Positions 10,231 to 18,091 of a stretch of 59,839 bases of DNA are shown piece after piece. The stretch comes from Kineosporia rhizophila (GTDB taxonomy: Bacteria > Actinomycetota > Actinomycetes > Actinomycetales > Kineosporiaceae), in contig NZ_JAJSOH010000039.1 in the NCBI RefSeq assembly GCF_021277265.1, positions 1 to 59,839 of the forward strand, given 5' to 3'. Every line of letters begins with the position of its first letter. Position 1 is the stretch's first letter. Made by a program: the position numbers and the translations under genes. Below the pieces are notes generated by a model. It was not told the origin of the DNA, searched no databases, and saw nothing but the letters and a program-made list of their open reading frames with translations.

Positions 10231-11280
10231 TCAGGCCGGGGCGGCCGCGCTCCAGTCGCCCATTACGTCCTGGGCCGCGGTCTCGGCCGAGGTGCCCAGC
10301 ACGGGGTGCAGATCCAGGGCGGGGGAGTAGCGGCTGGCCGTGGTCTCCCGTCCCAGGGCCTCGGCCATCGCCCGGACGTAGTGCGGAGCGCCGCCGCAGC
10401 AGATCCCCACGTACGCAACGCCTAGATCGGCGGCCTTGCGGGCCCAGTCGGCCATCTCGAAACGCGTGTGCGCGAACGGCTCCAGGGCGATCGGGAAAGC
10501 CCGCCCGCCTCCGGGCGACTTCAGCGACTCGAATGCCGGGGTAGCAGCATCCGTGCGGTAGGGCACCGGCTGCGCCGCGATCGGGATGTCTACTGCGGCG
10601 CGCAGCTTCTCCAGCATGGGCTGCAGAGTTTCCGGGCCCCGCGAGCAGTTGAACCCGACCACTGCGGCCCCGGCGTCGGCCAGGCGCTTGCAGGCGTCGA
10701 TGTAGTCGTAGCCGTCGTACGTCTGGTCGGGCTGGACGCTGGCGAAGGTGACCACTGCGGGCAGGTTCAGTTCCTGACAGACCTCCAGCCCGATCAGCGC
10801 CTCGCCGACGAAGTCGTTGGTCTCGGCGATGACGAAGTCCACGCCCTCCTCGACCGCCCAGTTCAGCTGCTCGCGGTACTGCTCGCGCACCACCGCGCCG
10901 GACTCGGCCGGCCGGGCCGGGTCGTACGACCAGGTGTTACAGATGTTTCCGGCCACCAGCGCGCCACCTTCGGCGGCCACCTCGTTGGCGATCCGGACGG
11001 CCTGCCGGTTCAGCTCCTCGAGCTGTCCGTCGCGGCCCACGGCCTTCAGCTTCTCGCGGTGTGCGTAGTAGGTGAGAGCCACCATCACGTCGGCGCCCGC
11101 ACGCAGGAACTCGCGGTGCAGCTGTCGCAGCGCCTCCGGCTCGTCGAGGATCACCTCCGGCACGTACGGGCCGGCCTTGATGTAGCCGCGCCTCTCCAGC
11201 TCGAAGACGTATCCCTCGGCGCCGATCAGTACGCCGTCGGCCAGCCGCTCGGTGAAGGTGCGGGAGCTCGGTCGGGTCAT
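10231..11280 (-). CDS. Homocysteine S-methyltransferase family protein (betaine-type)
   Basis: The family transfers a methyl group to homocysteine, giving methionine, with a zinc-bound thiolate. This 349-residue protein has the zinc ligands Cys212 (GFNCSRGP) and Cys294-Cys295 (GICCGG), plus the N-terminal segment GVLIGAEGYVFELERRGYI typical of the betaine-homocysteine methyltransferase branch. It has no folate or cobalamin domain. It lies 26 bp downstream of a sarcosine-oxidase-like gene on the same strand, probably co-transcribed. Together they could demethylate glycine betaine in steps, with betaine as methyl donor here and an N-methylglycine or related amine oxidised by the partner. The donor is inferred from context, not seen. 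A longer in-frame extension upstream runs into the partner gene and is rejected. Confidence 0.82.
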   Translation of the reverse strand: MTRPSSRTFTERLADGVLIGAEGYVFELERRGYIKAGPYVPEVILDEPEALRQLHREFLRAGADVMVALTYYAHREKLKAVGRDGQLEELNRQAVRIANEVAAEGGALVAGNICNTWSYDPARPAESGAVVREQYREQLNWAVEEGVDFVIAETNDFVGEALIGLEVCQELNLPAVVTFASVQPDQTYDGYDYIDACKRLADAGAAVVGFNCSRGPETLQPMLEKLRAAVDIPIAAQPVPYRTDAATPAFESLKSPGGGRAFPIALEPFAHTRFEMADWARKAADLGVAYVGICCGGAPHYVRAMAEALGRETTASRYSPALDLHPVLGTSAETAAQDVMGDWSAAAPA

Positions 11281-11306
11281 GCGCTTGTCCTTGTCGTGAA
11301 AAGGGT

Positions 11307-12479
11307 TCAGGGGGTGACGAAACGGCCGGGGTTGAACCGGGCCACGTCGTAGACGGTGCCCTCCTGGCAGGCCAGCTCGGCCAGGACCCGGCCGACCCAG
11401 GGGGCGTACTTGTAGCCGGTGCCGCGCCAGCCCACGCCCACGTAGACGCCGGGCTGACCGGGCACCGGGCCGAGCACGAAGTCGTCGTCGGCGACCAGGT
11501 CGTAGTCGCAGCCGTCGACGTCGGTGACCGGTGTCGACTCCGCCTCCAGCAGCCCGGGCAGGCACTGCTCGACGAAGTCCCCGACGCTGTTGATGCTGGT
11601 GGTGCCGCGGGGCATGTCCGGCGGGTTGTAGAAACCGATCTTCACTGCGTCCAACACCCCCTCGACGATCGGGTGCAGGTAGATCCCGGTGTCGAGGTAG
11701 GCCATCACCGGCATCTGGTCGGAGGTGTAGAGGTGCCGGGTCTCGGCCGGCGGCGTGTAGTAGCGCGCCTCGCTGGGCCGGTCCTTGGTGATCGGTACCT
11801 GGAGCTGGTTACCGGGCAACAATTTCAGGACGTCGTTGGTCCCGTGCCCGGCGGTGATCACCAGGGAGCGGGTGGTGAAGGTGCCGGCCGAGGTGGTGAC
11901 CGTGACCAGACCCTCGCCCGTCTCGATCGCCGTGGTGGACGTCCGTTCGTGGACCGTGACCCCCGCCTCGGCGAGGGACTTCTGCAGCGTGGCGGTGACG
12001 GTGCGCAGGTCGACCAGCCCACCGACCGGGTCCAGATCGCCGAGATCGGCCTGCAGATAGGGGAATCGGGCCGCGATGCCCTCGGTGTCGAACGAGGTGA
12101 CCGGGATGCCGAGACGGTTGAGCACGGTGGTGCTCAGGGTGGCGTAGGTGTTCTCGAGATCGGGGGTGATCTTCCGGCTCGCGATGTTCATGCAGCCGCA
12201 CCGCACCAGCACCTCGGCGCCGGTCTCGGTCTCGAACTCGGTCCACAGCCGGACCGCCTCGTCGGCGAAGCGGGTGTACCCGGCCTCGAGGTAGTCGCGC
12301 CGGTACGAGCGGGTGCGCCCGAACGAGGCGGTCATCGGGTCGCCGATCTCGCCGGCCTCGATCACTGCCACCCGGGCCTGCCGCCGGCTCGCCTGGTAGG
12401 CGGTGAACAGCCCCATCACGCCACCGCCGATGACCAGCAGGTCCAGCGGTGCGTGCGTTCGGCTCGGCTCGATCGTCAT
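11307..12479 (-). CDS. FAD-dependent amine oxidase, monomeric sarcosine oxidase-like
   Basis: A 390-residue protein of the DAO family. The dinucleotide-binding motif VIGGGVMGL is near residues 16-24 and is followed by an acidic residue binding the FAD ribose (VIEAGE). The C-terminal motif GVGWRGTGYKYAPWVG corresponds to the active-site strand of monomeric sarcosine oxidase and N-methyltryptophan oxidase. Cys324 (context VDGCDYDLVADDDFVL) sits where those enzymes attach FAD covalently, so a covalent flavin is likely. The reaction would be oxidative N-demethylation of a secondary amine with formation of formaldehyde and hydrogen peroxide. It heads a two-gene operon with the homocysteine methyltransferase-like gene, preceded by a palindrome of LacI type. 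The true substrate could be another N-methyl amino acid. Confidence 0.85.
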   Translation of the reverse strand: MTIEPSRTHAPLDLLVIGGGVMGLFTAYQASRRQARVAVIEAGEIGDPMTASFGRTRSYRRDYLEAGYTRFADEAVRLWTEFETETGAEVLVRCGCMNIASRKITPDLENTYATLSTTVLNRLGIPVTSFDTEGIAARFPYLQADLGDLDPVGGLVDLRTVTATLQKSLAEAGVTVHERTSTTAIETGEGLVTVTTSAGTFTTRSLVITAGHGTNDVLKLLPGNQLQVPITKDRPSEARYYTPPAETRHLYTSDQMPVMAYLDTGIYLHPIVEGVLDAVKIGFYNPPDMPRGTTSINSVGDFVEQCLPGLLEAESTPVTDVDGCDYDLVADDDFVLGPVPGQPGVYVGVGWRGTGYKYAPWVGRVLAELACQEGTVYDVARFNPGRFVTP

Positions 12480-12549
12480 CAGGTGTTTCCTTTCCCTGCC
12501 TGTTTAGCCGCAGACTAGGGCTCGCGCGGGCGCAGGGGGAGGGGTGCGG

Positions 12550-12563
12550 GTGAAGCGCTTCAC
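12550..12563. promoter_or_regulatory. Perfect 14-bp palindrome, LacI-type operator candidate
   Basis: GTGAAGCGCTTCAC is a perfect palindrome with the GAAGCGCTTC core common among LacI/GalR-family operators. It lies 71 bp upstream of the oxidase gene in the divergent gap to the DUF4012 gene. No LacI regulator gene is in the window. The rest of the 288-bp gap (12480-12767) shows no other gene; a CAGACT hexamer at 12756-12761 may be the -10 of the DUF4012 gene. Confidence 0.5.
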
Positions 12564-12767
12564 CGAATTAACACGAGCCCCCTTCACTGGTGACTGGCCG
12601 TGAACGCCGTTCCAGCGGTTCGATAGGGGCAGCGTCGGCCCCGCACGAGGTGCGGTGGCCGTCTTCCCTGTTCCGGGAGGCCCGGAGTCGGCCCGGATCA
12701 TCAGGCGTTCGGCCCATCCGGTTAGACCAAGAGTGTCTCTGCGTTCACTCTGTGTCAGACTCGCGCC

Positions 12768-14612
12768 GTGGGGCGGCGTGCGAACGAGGCGAACGAGACG
12801 GGTGAAGGCCCACGGTTCCGGATGCGGAGGCCGTGGGTCGTGGCTTCTGCGGCCGGGGTGCTGGTCGTGGTCGGGGCCGGGGGCTGGCTGGCCTTCCGGG
12901 CCCGCGAGGCGCAGGCCGCGGTCGAGGCGCTGCGGGCCGACGGCAAGGTGCTGCAGGCCCAGCTCGAGGCCTACGACCTGGCCGCAGCAGGCGAGACCCT
13001 GGGCAAGGTCCGCGAGGACGCCCATCGGGCCGAACGCCTCACCGGTGACCCGGTCTGGGGCATCGCCGGCTACGTCCCGGTGCTCGGGCGTGACCTCCAC
13101 GCCGCCCGCCGCGTCAGCTCGGTGATGGCAGACATCACCACCGCGGCCCAGCCTCTCGAATCCGCGCTCCCCAGGCTGACTCCCAAGGGAACCTCCGGTA
13201 ACCAGGGGCAACTCGACACTCAGGCGCTCGAGGCGATCGGTGCCGCCATGCCCGAGCTGTCCGCCGCCGTCTCCTCGGGGGCGGTCGAGGTCGGAGAGCT
13301 CGATGCCGGCAAGCTCCGCCCCGAGGTGGCCGACGGCGTCAACACCCTGAGCTCCGCGCTCGACTCCGCCCGTGGCCCCTTCGCCGACTCCGTGCCCATG
13401 CTCCAGCAGCTGCCCACCATGCTCGGCTCGGACGGGCCGAAGACCTGGCTGGTGCTCCTGCAGCAGGACGCCGAGGCCCGCGGAACCGGTGGCCTGGTCG
13501 GTGCCTTCGCCGAGCTGAGGACCCATCAGGGCCGAATGAAGCTGGCCGACGCAGAATCTCGTTCCAAGCTGGACCGGGGCCCGGCCATCCCGGCGGTGGT
13601 CGCCCCGGACGGCCTGCGCCGGCACTACGGGCGAGATCTCACCGAGTGGGCGGGATTCAACGCCAGTCCGCACTTCCCGCACACCGGCGTGCTCGCGGCC
13701 GAGGGCTGGAAGGCGCGTACCCGGCAGCAGGCCGACTTCGTCGCCGGGGTCGACCAGAACGTCGTGGCGGCCATGCTCGCCGCCACCGGCCCGGTGCGGG
13801 TGCGTGGTGTGCAGGTGGACTCGGCCAACGCCGTGCAGTTCCTGAGCCGGGGGGTCTACGCGCGCTGGAGCGATCCGCAGGAGGTGGATGCCGTGACCAC
13901 CGAACTCGTGGAGGCGGTTTTCGGTAAGTTCTCCAGCGGCGAGTTCAGTCTGCCGACGTTGATCAAGTCGCTGCGCGACCCGGTCCGCGAGCGTCGGCTG
14001 CTGCTCTGGGCGAGTGACGAGGACGTCCAGTCCCAGCTTGAGCAGCTCAGCATCTCGGGCACCATCCCGGACGACCCGGGCCCGTTCGCCATGACCGTGA
14101 TCAACAACGGTGGTGGCAACAAGATGGACGCCTATCTGCAGGTGGACACCAAGTACGACCCCGGAACCTGCACCAACAGCGCCAGGAACGGCCAGATCTC
14201 GGTCACCCTGGACAACACGGCTCCCAAGGATGGGGAAGGACTGCCGTCCTACGTCAACGTCCGGACCGACCTCCTGCAGCGGGGGATCACCGGCAAGCAG
14301 ACCCGGGACGGCAGCAACCGGATCGTCCTGGACATCTACGGGCCGGTGGGCAGCACTGCCGTGCTCACCCAGCTCGACGGCGAAACCATCGTGCCGGTCA
14401 CCGGTCTGGACAACAACCACCCGGTGTGGCGGCTGAGCGTGCCGATCGCGGCCGGTCAGCAGCGAACGGTGAACGTCGTGATGTCCACCCCGGTCGTCGA
14501 GGACGACGCCGGGCAGATCCCGGTCGTGCTCAACCAGCCGATGGTGAAGCCGGCCACCAGCAGCGCCGAGCCGCTGACCGCCTGCAAGACCTCATCCGTC
14601 GTCGGGGGCTGA
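12768..14612 (+). CDS. DUF4012 membrane-anchored exported protein
   Basis: A protein of 614 residues. A short basic cytoplasmic N-terminus is followed by one membrane segment at about residues 22-43 (WVVASAAGVLVVVGAGGWLA) and a long extracytoplasmic part. The DUF4012 signature is present: LVLLQQDAEARGTGGLVGAF (family pattern LLQNNAELRATGGFIGS). The biochemical role of DUF4012 is unknown; members occur near envelope polysaccharide and cell-wall genes in high-GC Gram-positives. The GTG at 12768 is 7 nt after a possible -10 hexamer CAGACT, so a leaderless start is likely. It is followed by an exported Ig-like small protein, with which it may be co-transcribed. Confidence 0.85.
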   Translation: MGRRANEANETGEGPRFRMRRPWVVASAAGVLVVVGAGGWLAFRAREAQAAVEALRADGKVLQAQLEAYDLAAAGETLGKVREDAHRAERLTGDPVWGIAGYVPVLGRDLHAARRVSSVMADITTAAQPLESALPRLTPKGTSGNQGQLDTQALEAIGAAMPELSAAVSSGAVEVGELDAGKLRPEVADGVNTLSSALDSARGPFADSVPMLQQLPTMLGSDGPKTWLVLLQQDAEARGTGGLVGAFAELRTHQGRMKLADAESRSKLDRGPAIPAVVAPDGLRRHYGRDLTEWAGFNASPHFPHTGVLAAEGWKARTRQQADFVAGVDQNVVAAMLAATGPVRVRGVQVDSANAVQFLSRGVYARWSDPQEVDAVTTELVEAVFGKFSSGEFSLPTLIKSLRDPVRERRLLLWASDEDVQSQLEQLSISGTIPDDPGPFAMTVINNGGGNKMDAYLQVDTKYDPGTCTNSARNGQISVTLDNTAPKDGEGLPSYVNVRTDLLQRGITGKQTRDGSNRIVLDIYGPVGSTAVLTQLDGETIVPVTGLDNNHPVWRLSVPIAAGQQRTVNVVMSTPVVEDDAGQIPVVLNQPMVKPATSSAEPLTACKTSSVVGG

Positions 14613-14659
14613 CCATCGCCTCCGATCCGCCTCCCGCATCAGAGGAGACCAGCGAGTCC

Positions 14660-15271
14660 ATGACCAGAATGCTGAGCAGAAAGGCCGCCGCCGTCGGCGT
14701 CGCGGCCCTGGTAGCGGTCGGCGGTGGTGTGGCCGGTGTGGCCTACGCCTATCCGTCGGGTGTTCCACTGACCGTCTCGGCCTCGGCCAGCACCGCCAAC
14801 GGCCAGACCGTCCTGACCGTGAGCCTGGGCAACGCCGATCCGCGCTGCGCCACCGAGATCACGGTGAACGGAAACTATTTCGGCACGCTGACCGGTGGGC
14901 AGACCACCCTCAGCGCCCCGATCCCCAACACCTCGGGGCGTAACCGGGTGCGGGCCCGGACCATCGACTGCGACCTGAAGGAGCGGGCTCGTAGCGAGTT
15001 CGTCATCCCGAACGCGCAGCTCAGCGGGCCCGGCACCGCGGCCGTGAAGGACCGGGTCGAGTACAGCCTGACCGGTCTGGAGCCGGGCACGACGGTCACC
15101 GTGACCGCCGTGCGGTCCGGTGGCGGAGCGACCTACAGCGACACCGACGTCGTCGACCGTCGCGGTGAGGCCGAGGTCCGGATCCGGTACAAGGTGTCCG
15201 GCACCTACGCCGTCTCCGCCTCGGTCAACGGCAGTGTGGTCGGTAGCTCGGTCACCACCGTCGTGAGCTGA
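14660..15271 (+). CDS. Exported beta-rich protein, unknown function
   Basis: 203 residues with a clear signal peptide: basic start MTRMLSRK, hydrophobic AAAVGVAALVAVGGGVAGVA, then a cleavage region around AYAYPSG. The mature part is rich in Thr, Ser, Val and Gly with alternating hydrophobics, consistent with two Ig-like beta domains, and has Cys residues at about mature positions 32 and 71 that could form a disulfide. I do not recognise a named family. ATG 14660 is preceded by AGGAG at 14643-14647, about 12 nt upstream. It begins 47 nt after the DUF4012 gene and ends at a strong terminator, so the two probably form an operon. Confidence 0.75.
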   Translation: MTRMLSRKAAAVGVAALVAVGGGVAGVAYAYPSGVPLTVSASASTANGQTVLTVSLGNADPRCATEITVNGNYFGTLTGGQTTLSAPIPNTSGRNRVRARTIDCDLKERARSEFVIPNAQLSGPGTAAVKDRVEYSLTGLEPGTTVTVTAVRSGGGATYSDTDVVDRRGEAEVRIRYKVSGTYAVSASVNGSVVGSSVTTVVS

Positions 15272-15282
15272 GAACCGGTTCC

Positions 15283-15319
15283 GGTGGCCGGCCGGTCCTT
15301 CCCGGACCGGCCGGCCACC
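15283..15319 (+). terminator. Terminator of the DUF4012 operon
   Basis: Perfect 16-bp stem, arms 15283-15298 (GGTGGCCGGCCGGTCC) and 15304-15319, with a 5-nt loop, 11 nt after the preceding stop codon. Confidence 0.85.
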
Positions 15320-15453
15320 CCTGACGACCGGTGACGGGCCCCGCGCCCGGCACCGGTCAACAGCCCGGCCGGCCGTCCCGACCTCACCCCCGGGGCGGTC
15401 GGCCGGGCTGATTCGTCATGCCCGAAACGCTTCACCAACAGGGGATCCCACCA

Positions 15454-16077
15454 GTGACGTCCGCACGGCCCAGCGAGACCGACACGCCCTCCGACGACCC
15501 TGACCACCGGCCCGCCCGCACCACCAAGGTCCTCCTGGCCGTCGGCACCGTGGTGGTGCTGGGCGCCGTGGCCTGGGGTGCCAGCGCCTTCATCGGCAAC
15601 AGCTCCGCCTCCGACCAGGCCGCCCCGAAGAACACCGGCGGCCCCCTGCCCTGGCGGGTCGAGGGATCGCCCCAACCAGGAGAGGACGGCGAGAACCCGG
15701 CCGCGATCGACCGCCCGGTGGTTCTTTTCGACGGTCCGGTGACGATCGGCGCCGGACTTGGCCTGGACCTCGACCAGCTCAAGAGCGAGAAGACCGGCTC
15801 CGCCCAGGACGTCTTCTGGTCCCAGCGCAACGGCCTGTCCAAGACCGAGGGCCGCCTGTACATCGACCAGGGCCTGCCCGCCGGCGCCGCCGAACGCTGC
15901 GCCGCCCAGGTGGCCGCCGACCGCGAGGGCTACCCCTCGCTCGACGTCTTCCCCGGAGACCAGTTCTGCCTGAACACGTCCGAGGGCCGGATCGCCTGGC
16001 TGCGGGTGGGCGAGGGGGCGGACAAGGACGACGAGCTGGCCGTGCAGGTCACCGTGTGGGACGGGGTGCCCGGCTGA
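15454..16077 (+). CDS. Single-pass membrane protein, unknown function
   Basis: 207 residues from GTG 15454, chosen because AGGGGA lies 8 nt upstream; ATG 15418 in the same frame lacks such a site. A hydrophilic Pro/Asp-rich N-terminus of about 24 residues is followed by one membrane helix (VLLAVGTVVVLGAVAWGASAF), so the rest, about 160 residues, should be outside. The outer part contains two Cys residues (ERCAAQVA and DQFCLNTSEG) that may pair, and ends with a beta-rich segment IAWLRVGEG. No family is recognised. It converges on the sigma-factor cluster. Confidence 0.7.
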   Translation: MTSARPSETDTPSDDPDHRPARTTKVLLAVGTVVVLGAVAWGASAFIGNSSASDQAAPKNTGGPLPWRVEGSPQPGEDGENPAAIDRPVVLFDGPVTIGAGLGLDLDQLKSEKTGSAQDVFWSQRNGLSKTEGRLYIDQGLPAGAAERCAAQVAADREGYPSLDVFPGDQFCLNTSEGRIAWLRVGEGADKDDELAVQVTVWDGVPG

Positions 16078-16085
16078 GAAGTTGG

Positions 16086-16793
16086 TCAGCTGACGAACCG
16101 GCAGAAGTCCTCGCCGACCTGACTGGGGGCCAGCAGGGACAGGCCGATGACGTTGACAGCCGAAGCCGGCCGGGGGTCTCTGACGTCGAGGCTGCCGTGG
16201 AGGGTCTCGAAGGTGATCCGGTACTGATTGCCGTCACCGCCAGGGGCGTTGAACTGGATCTCTCCAGGAGCCTCCCGGCCGACCGGTCCCACCTGCGGAT
16301 AGGTCTTCACCACATCGCCGTAGGTGTCACCGATGTGGATGGCCTCGGAAGTCTCGGCCAGCGCATCCACCGCGATCTGGACGACCACACCTCCGTCAGT
16401 GACCACGTAGTCGACCGAACCGACCCCCTCGTACTGGCTGCAGGTACCTGAATTCCCCTTGCCCTCCTCGAGAACGTCGCGCACCAGACCGGCCCGCTGG
16501 GCGTCGGCGATGTCCATACCGATCCGCAGGTCACCCAGGCCTTGCCCATCTAGGATGTCGTAGGTGGGCTGGGCCGGGGTCTCGTCGGAATCGTCCCCGG
16601 TCAGCGCAAGTCCGGCGGCCAGGGCAACCACGGTGAGTGCCGCCGGCAACGCAGTCTGCACAGCCCGACGACGCCGCCGGGCCCGCCGAACCTGCCCCTC
16701 GACGATGTCGGTGGCCCCGGGGCGGGGCGGCAGATCGAGACCACGATCGTGCAACAGGGCTTCCAGCCGGTCTTCCAGGTCGTCGTGACTCAT
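16086..16793 (-). CDS. Membrane protein paired with SigE-family sigma factor, possible anti-sigma
   Basis: 235 residues: a cytoplasmic N-terminus of about 45 residues (MSHDDLEDRLEALLHDRG, then an Arg-rich stretch RRARRRRR), one membrane helix at about 46-64, and an outer domain. The start overlaps the sigma factor's stop as ATGA, so translation is coupled. The order sigma then membrane protein is that of ECF sigma/anti-sigma pairs, but no HxxxCxxC zinc motif is visible, so an anti-sigma role is inference. The outer domain (GLGDLRIGMDIADAQRAGL, a Cys-Tyr segment, then IHIGDTYGDVVKTYPQV) resembles the outer domain of the lipoprotein encoded at the other side of the sigma gene. Confidence 0.75.
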   Translation of the reverse strand: MSHDDLEDRLEALLHDRGLDLPPRPGATDIVEGQVRRARRRRRAVQTALPAALTVVALAAGLALTGDDSDETPAQPTYDILDGQGLGDLRIGMDIADAQRAGLVRDVLEEGKGNSGTCSQYEGVGSVDYVVTDGGVVVQIAVDALAETSEAIHIGDTYGDVVKTYPQVGPVGREAPGEIQFNAPGGDGNQYRITFETLHGSLDVRDPRPASAVNVIGLSLLAPSQVGEDFCRFVS

Positions 16794-17299
16794 CGAACAC
16801 CTCCCTCGGATTTCAGGTTGTTGCGCAGTGCGGCCATCGCGCGGGACGTGTGACTCTTCACCGTTCCCGCAGAAATGCCCAGCGTTTCAGCTATTTCGGA
16901 CTCGTTCAGCCCTTCGTAGTAACGCAGCACGAGCACTGCCCGCTGTTTGGCGGGAAGTTCGGCCAGGGCCTGCCACAGCGGCTCGTCGTCGAAGCGATCG
17001 GGCTGGGCCACACCGCGCTCGGGCGGGATGGCCACCAGCGTCTCGCGGCGCCGCCGTCTCCAGCGACTGGTGCGGGCGTTCACCATCGAACGGCGCACAT
17101 AGGCGTCCATGTTCGTGCCCCGCCGCTGCAGCGAGTTCCAGCGCAGACCCACCTTCTCCAGCACGTCCTGCACGAGATCACTGGCGTCGTGCGGGTTCCC
17201 GGTGAGCGCGTGGCCCAGACGGAGCAGATCGGGCAGCCGGGCGGTGACGTAGTCAGCGAACTCCACGAACCCGGAACCGGGAACGACTCCGCCCAGCAC
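16790..17299 (-). CDS. SigE-family ECF RNA polymerase sigma factor
   Basis: A sigma-70 factor of the extracytoplasmic-function class. Region 2 covers FADYVTARLPDLLRLGHALT through ASDLVQDVLEKVGLRW and the following NMDAYVRRSMVNARTSRWRRRRRE. Region 4 includes LPAKQRAVLVLRYYEGLNES and the helix-turn-helix EIAETLGISAGTVKSHTSRA. This matches the actinobacterial SigE family (of the type seen as Streptomyces SigE-like paralogues), about 170 residues. The GTG at 17299 is chosen because earlier residues of the open frame are not sigma-like; GTG 17266 and ATG 17410 (which would overlap the lipoprotein gene) are alternatives. It sits between two genes for paralogous extracytoplasmic domains. Confidence 0.88.
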   Translation of the reverse strand: MLGGVVPGSGFVEFADYVTARLPDLLRLGHALTGNPHDASDLVQDVLEKVGLRWNSLQRRGTNMDAYVRRSMVNARTSRWRRRRRETLVAIPPERGVAQPDRFDDEPLWQALAELPAKQRAVLVLRYYEGLNESEIAETLGISAGTVKSHTSRAMAALRNNLKSEGGVR

Positions 17300-17397
17300 C
17301 TCGTCCTGCCCAGGCTCGGGAACGGCGGCCAACTGCGCCCGGTGGTGCTGCCTGCGGGGTGCGGGCTCGCTGTGCACGAGCCCTACCCCGGCGAGCG

Positions 17398-17958
17398 CTA
17401 CTCGTAGCATCCCGGGTTCACCGCCTCGAGGCCGATACTCATGATCACGGAGTCGCGCTCGGCGTACTCGTCGCTGAGTTCAAGGCGATAGCTGGTGGGG
17501 AAGGGGGCCTGCGGGGCCTCCACGTATGCTCGGGCGAATCCGGCATCGGGAAGGACCTGATCGCCGTAGGCGCTCTTCAGGTCCTCGTAGGTGTCGCCCA
17601 CCCCGATTCCGCTGTCCAGCCTGATCTTCGGATCGGTGTAGATGACAATGAGCTCGTCGTCGCTGAAGTAGGCGTACTCGACCCCGTCGTTGCCGGAGTA
17701 CTGGTCGCACAGTTCGCCCGTGGGGGAGACCCGTTTCCCGATGAGGCCGGTCTCCTTCGCCTCGGCCACACTCATCCCCAGTTTCAGCTCCCCGATCCCG
17801 GTGTCCGACAACACCAGCGCCGCCGGCGAGCTGCTTACGGCGCCCGTCGGCTCAGGGGCATCGGCCGAGGAATCCCCTCCGCACCCCGCCAGCGCCCCCG
17901 TCACCACGCCGGCGACAACCAACGTCGCCGCGAGTCCCCTGCCAACCATCCTGGTCAT
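17398..17958 (-). CDS. Lipoprotein with sensor-like domain shared with sigma-linked membrane protein
   Basis: 186 residues from ATG 17958. A lipoprotein signal ends in the lipobox LAGC with Cys at about residue 26 (GVVTGALAGCGGDSS), so the mature protein should be anchored on the outer face of the membrane. After a Ser/Ala/Pro linker comes a domain with GIGELKLGMSVAEAKETGL, a Cys-x2-Tyr segment and IGVGDTYEDLKSAYGDQV. These line up segment by segment with the outer domain of the membrane protein at 16086-16793, indicating paralogues. The pattern LGMSVAEAK resembles SmpA/BLIP-like folds. The gene is first of three in line with the sigma factor. An upstream ATG at 17988 is also in frame. Confidence 0.8.
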   Translation of the reverse strand: MTRMVGRGLAATLVVAGVVTGALAGCGGDSSADAPEPTGAVSSSPAALVLSDTGIGELKLGMSVAEAKETGLIGKRVSPTGELCDQYSGNDGVEYAYFSDDELIVIYTDPKIRLDSGIGVGDTYEDLKSAYGDQVLPDAGFARAYVEAPQAPFPTSYRLELSDEYAERDSVIMSIGLEAVNPGCYE

Positions 17959-18091
17959 CCCCTGTGCTTCCGGTCCTTTTCCCCGCACGGCACTTCCCTG
18001 TCGTCCCCCTCAACACGCCTACCCACGTCCTATGGTTGTCCTGAGTCAGAAAGATTTTCCAAGGCCCGAAGACGCTGCCGAAGGGAATGAC

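Noticed and set aside
11281..11565. N-terminal extension of the homocysteine methyltransferase-like protein
   Set aside because: The frame is inside the upstream oxidase gene and the residues do not resemble the family.
15424..15433. GAAACGCTTC as a second LacI-type operator
   Set aside because: The palindrome is imperfect and lies close to the chosen start codon; not enough to support an operator.
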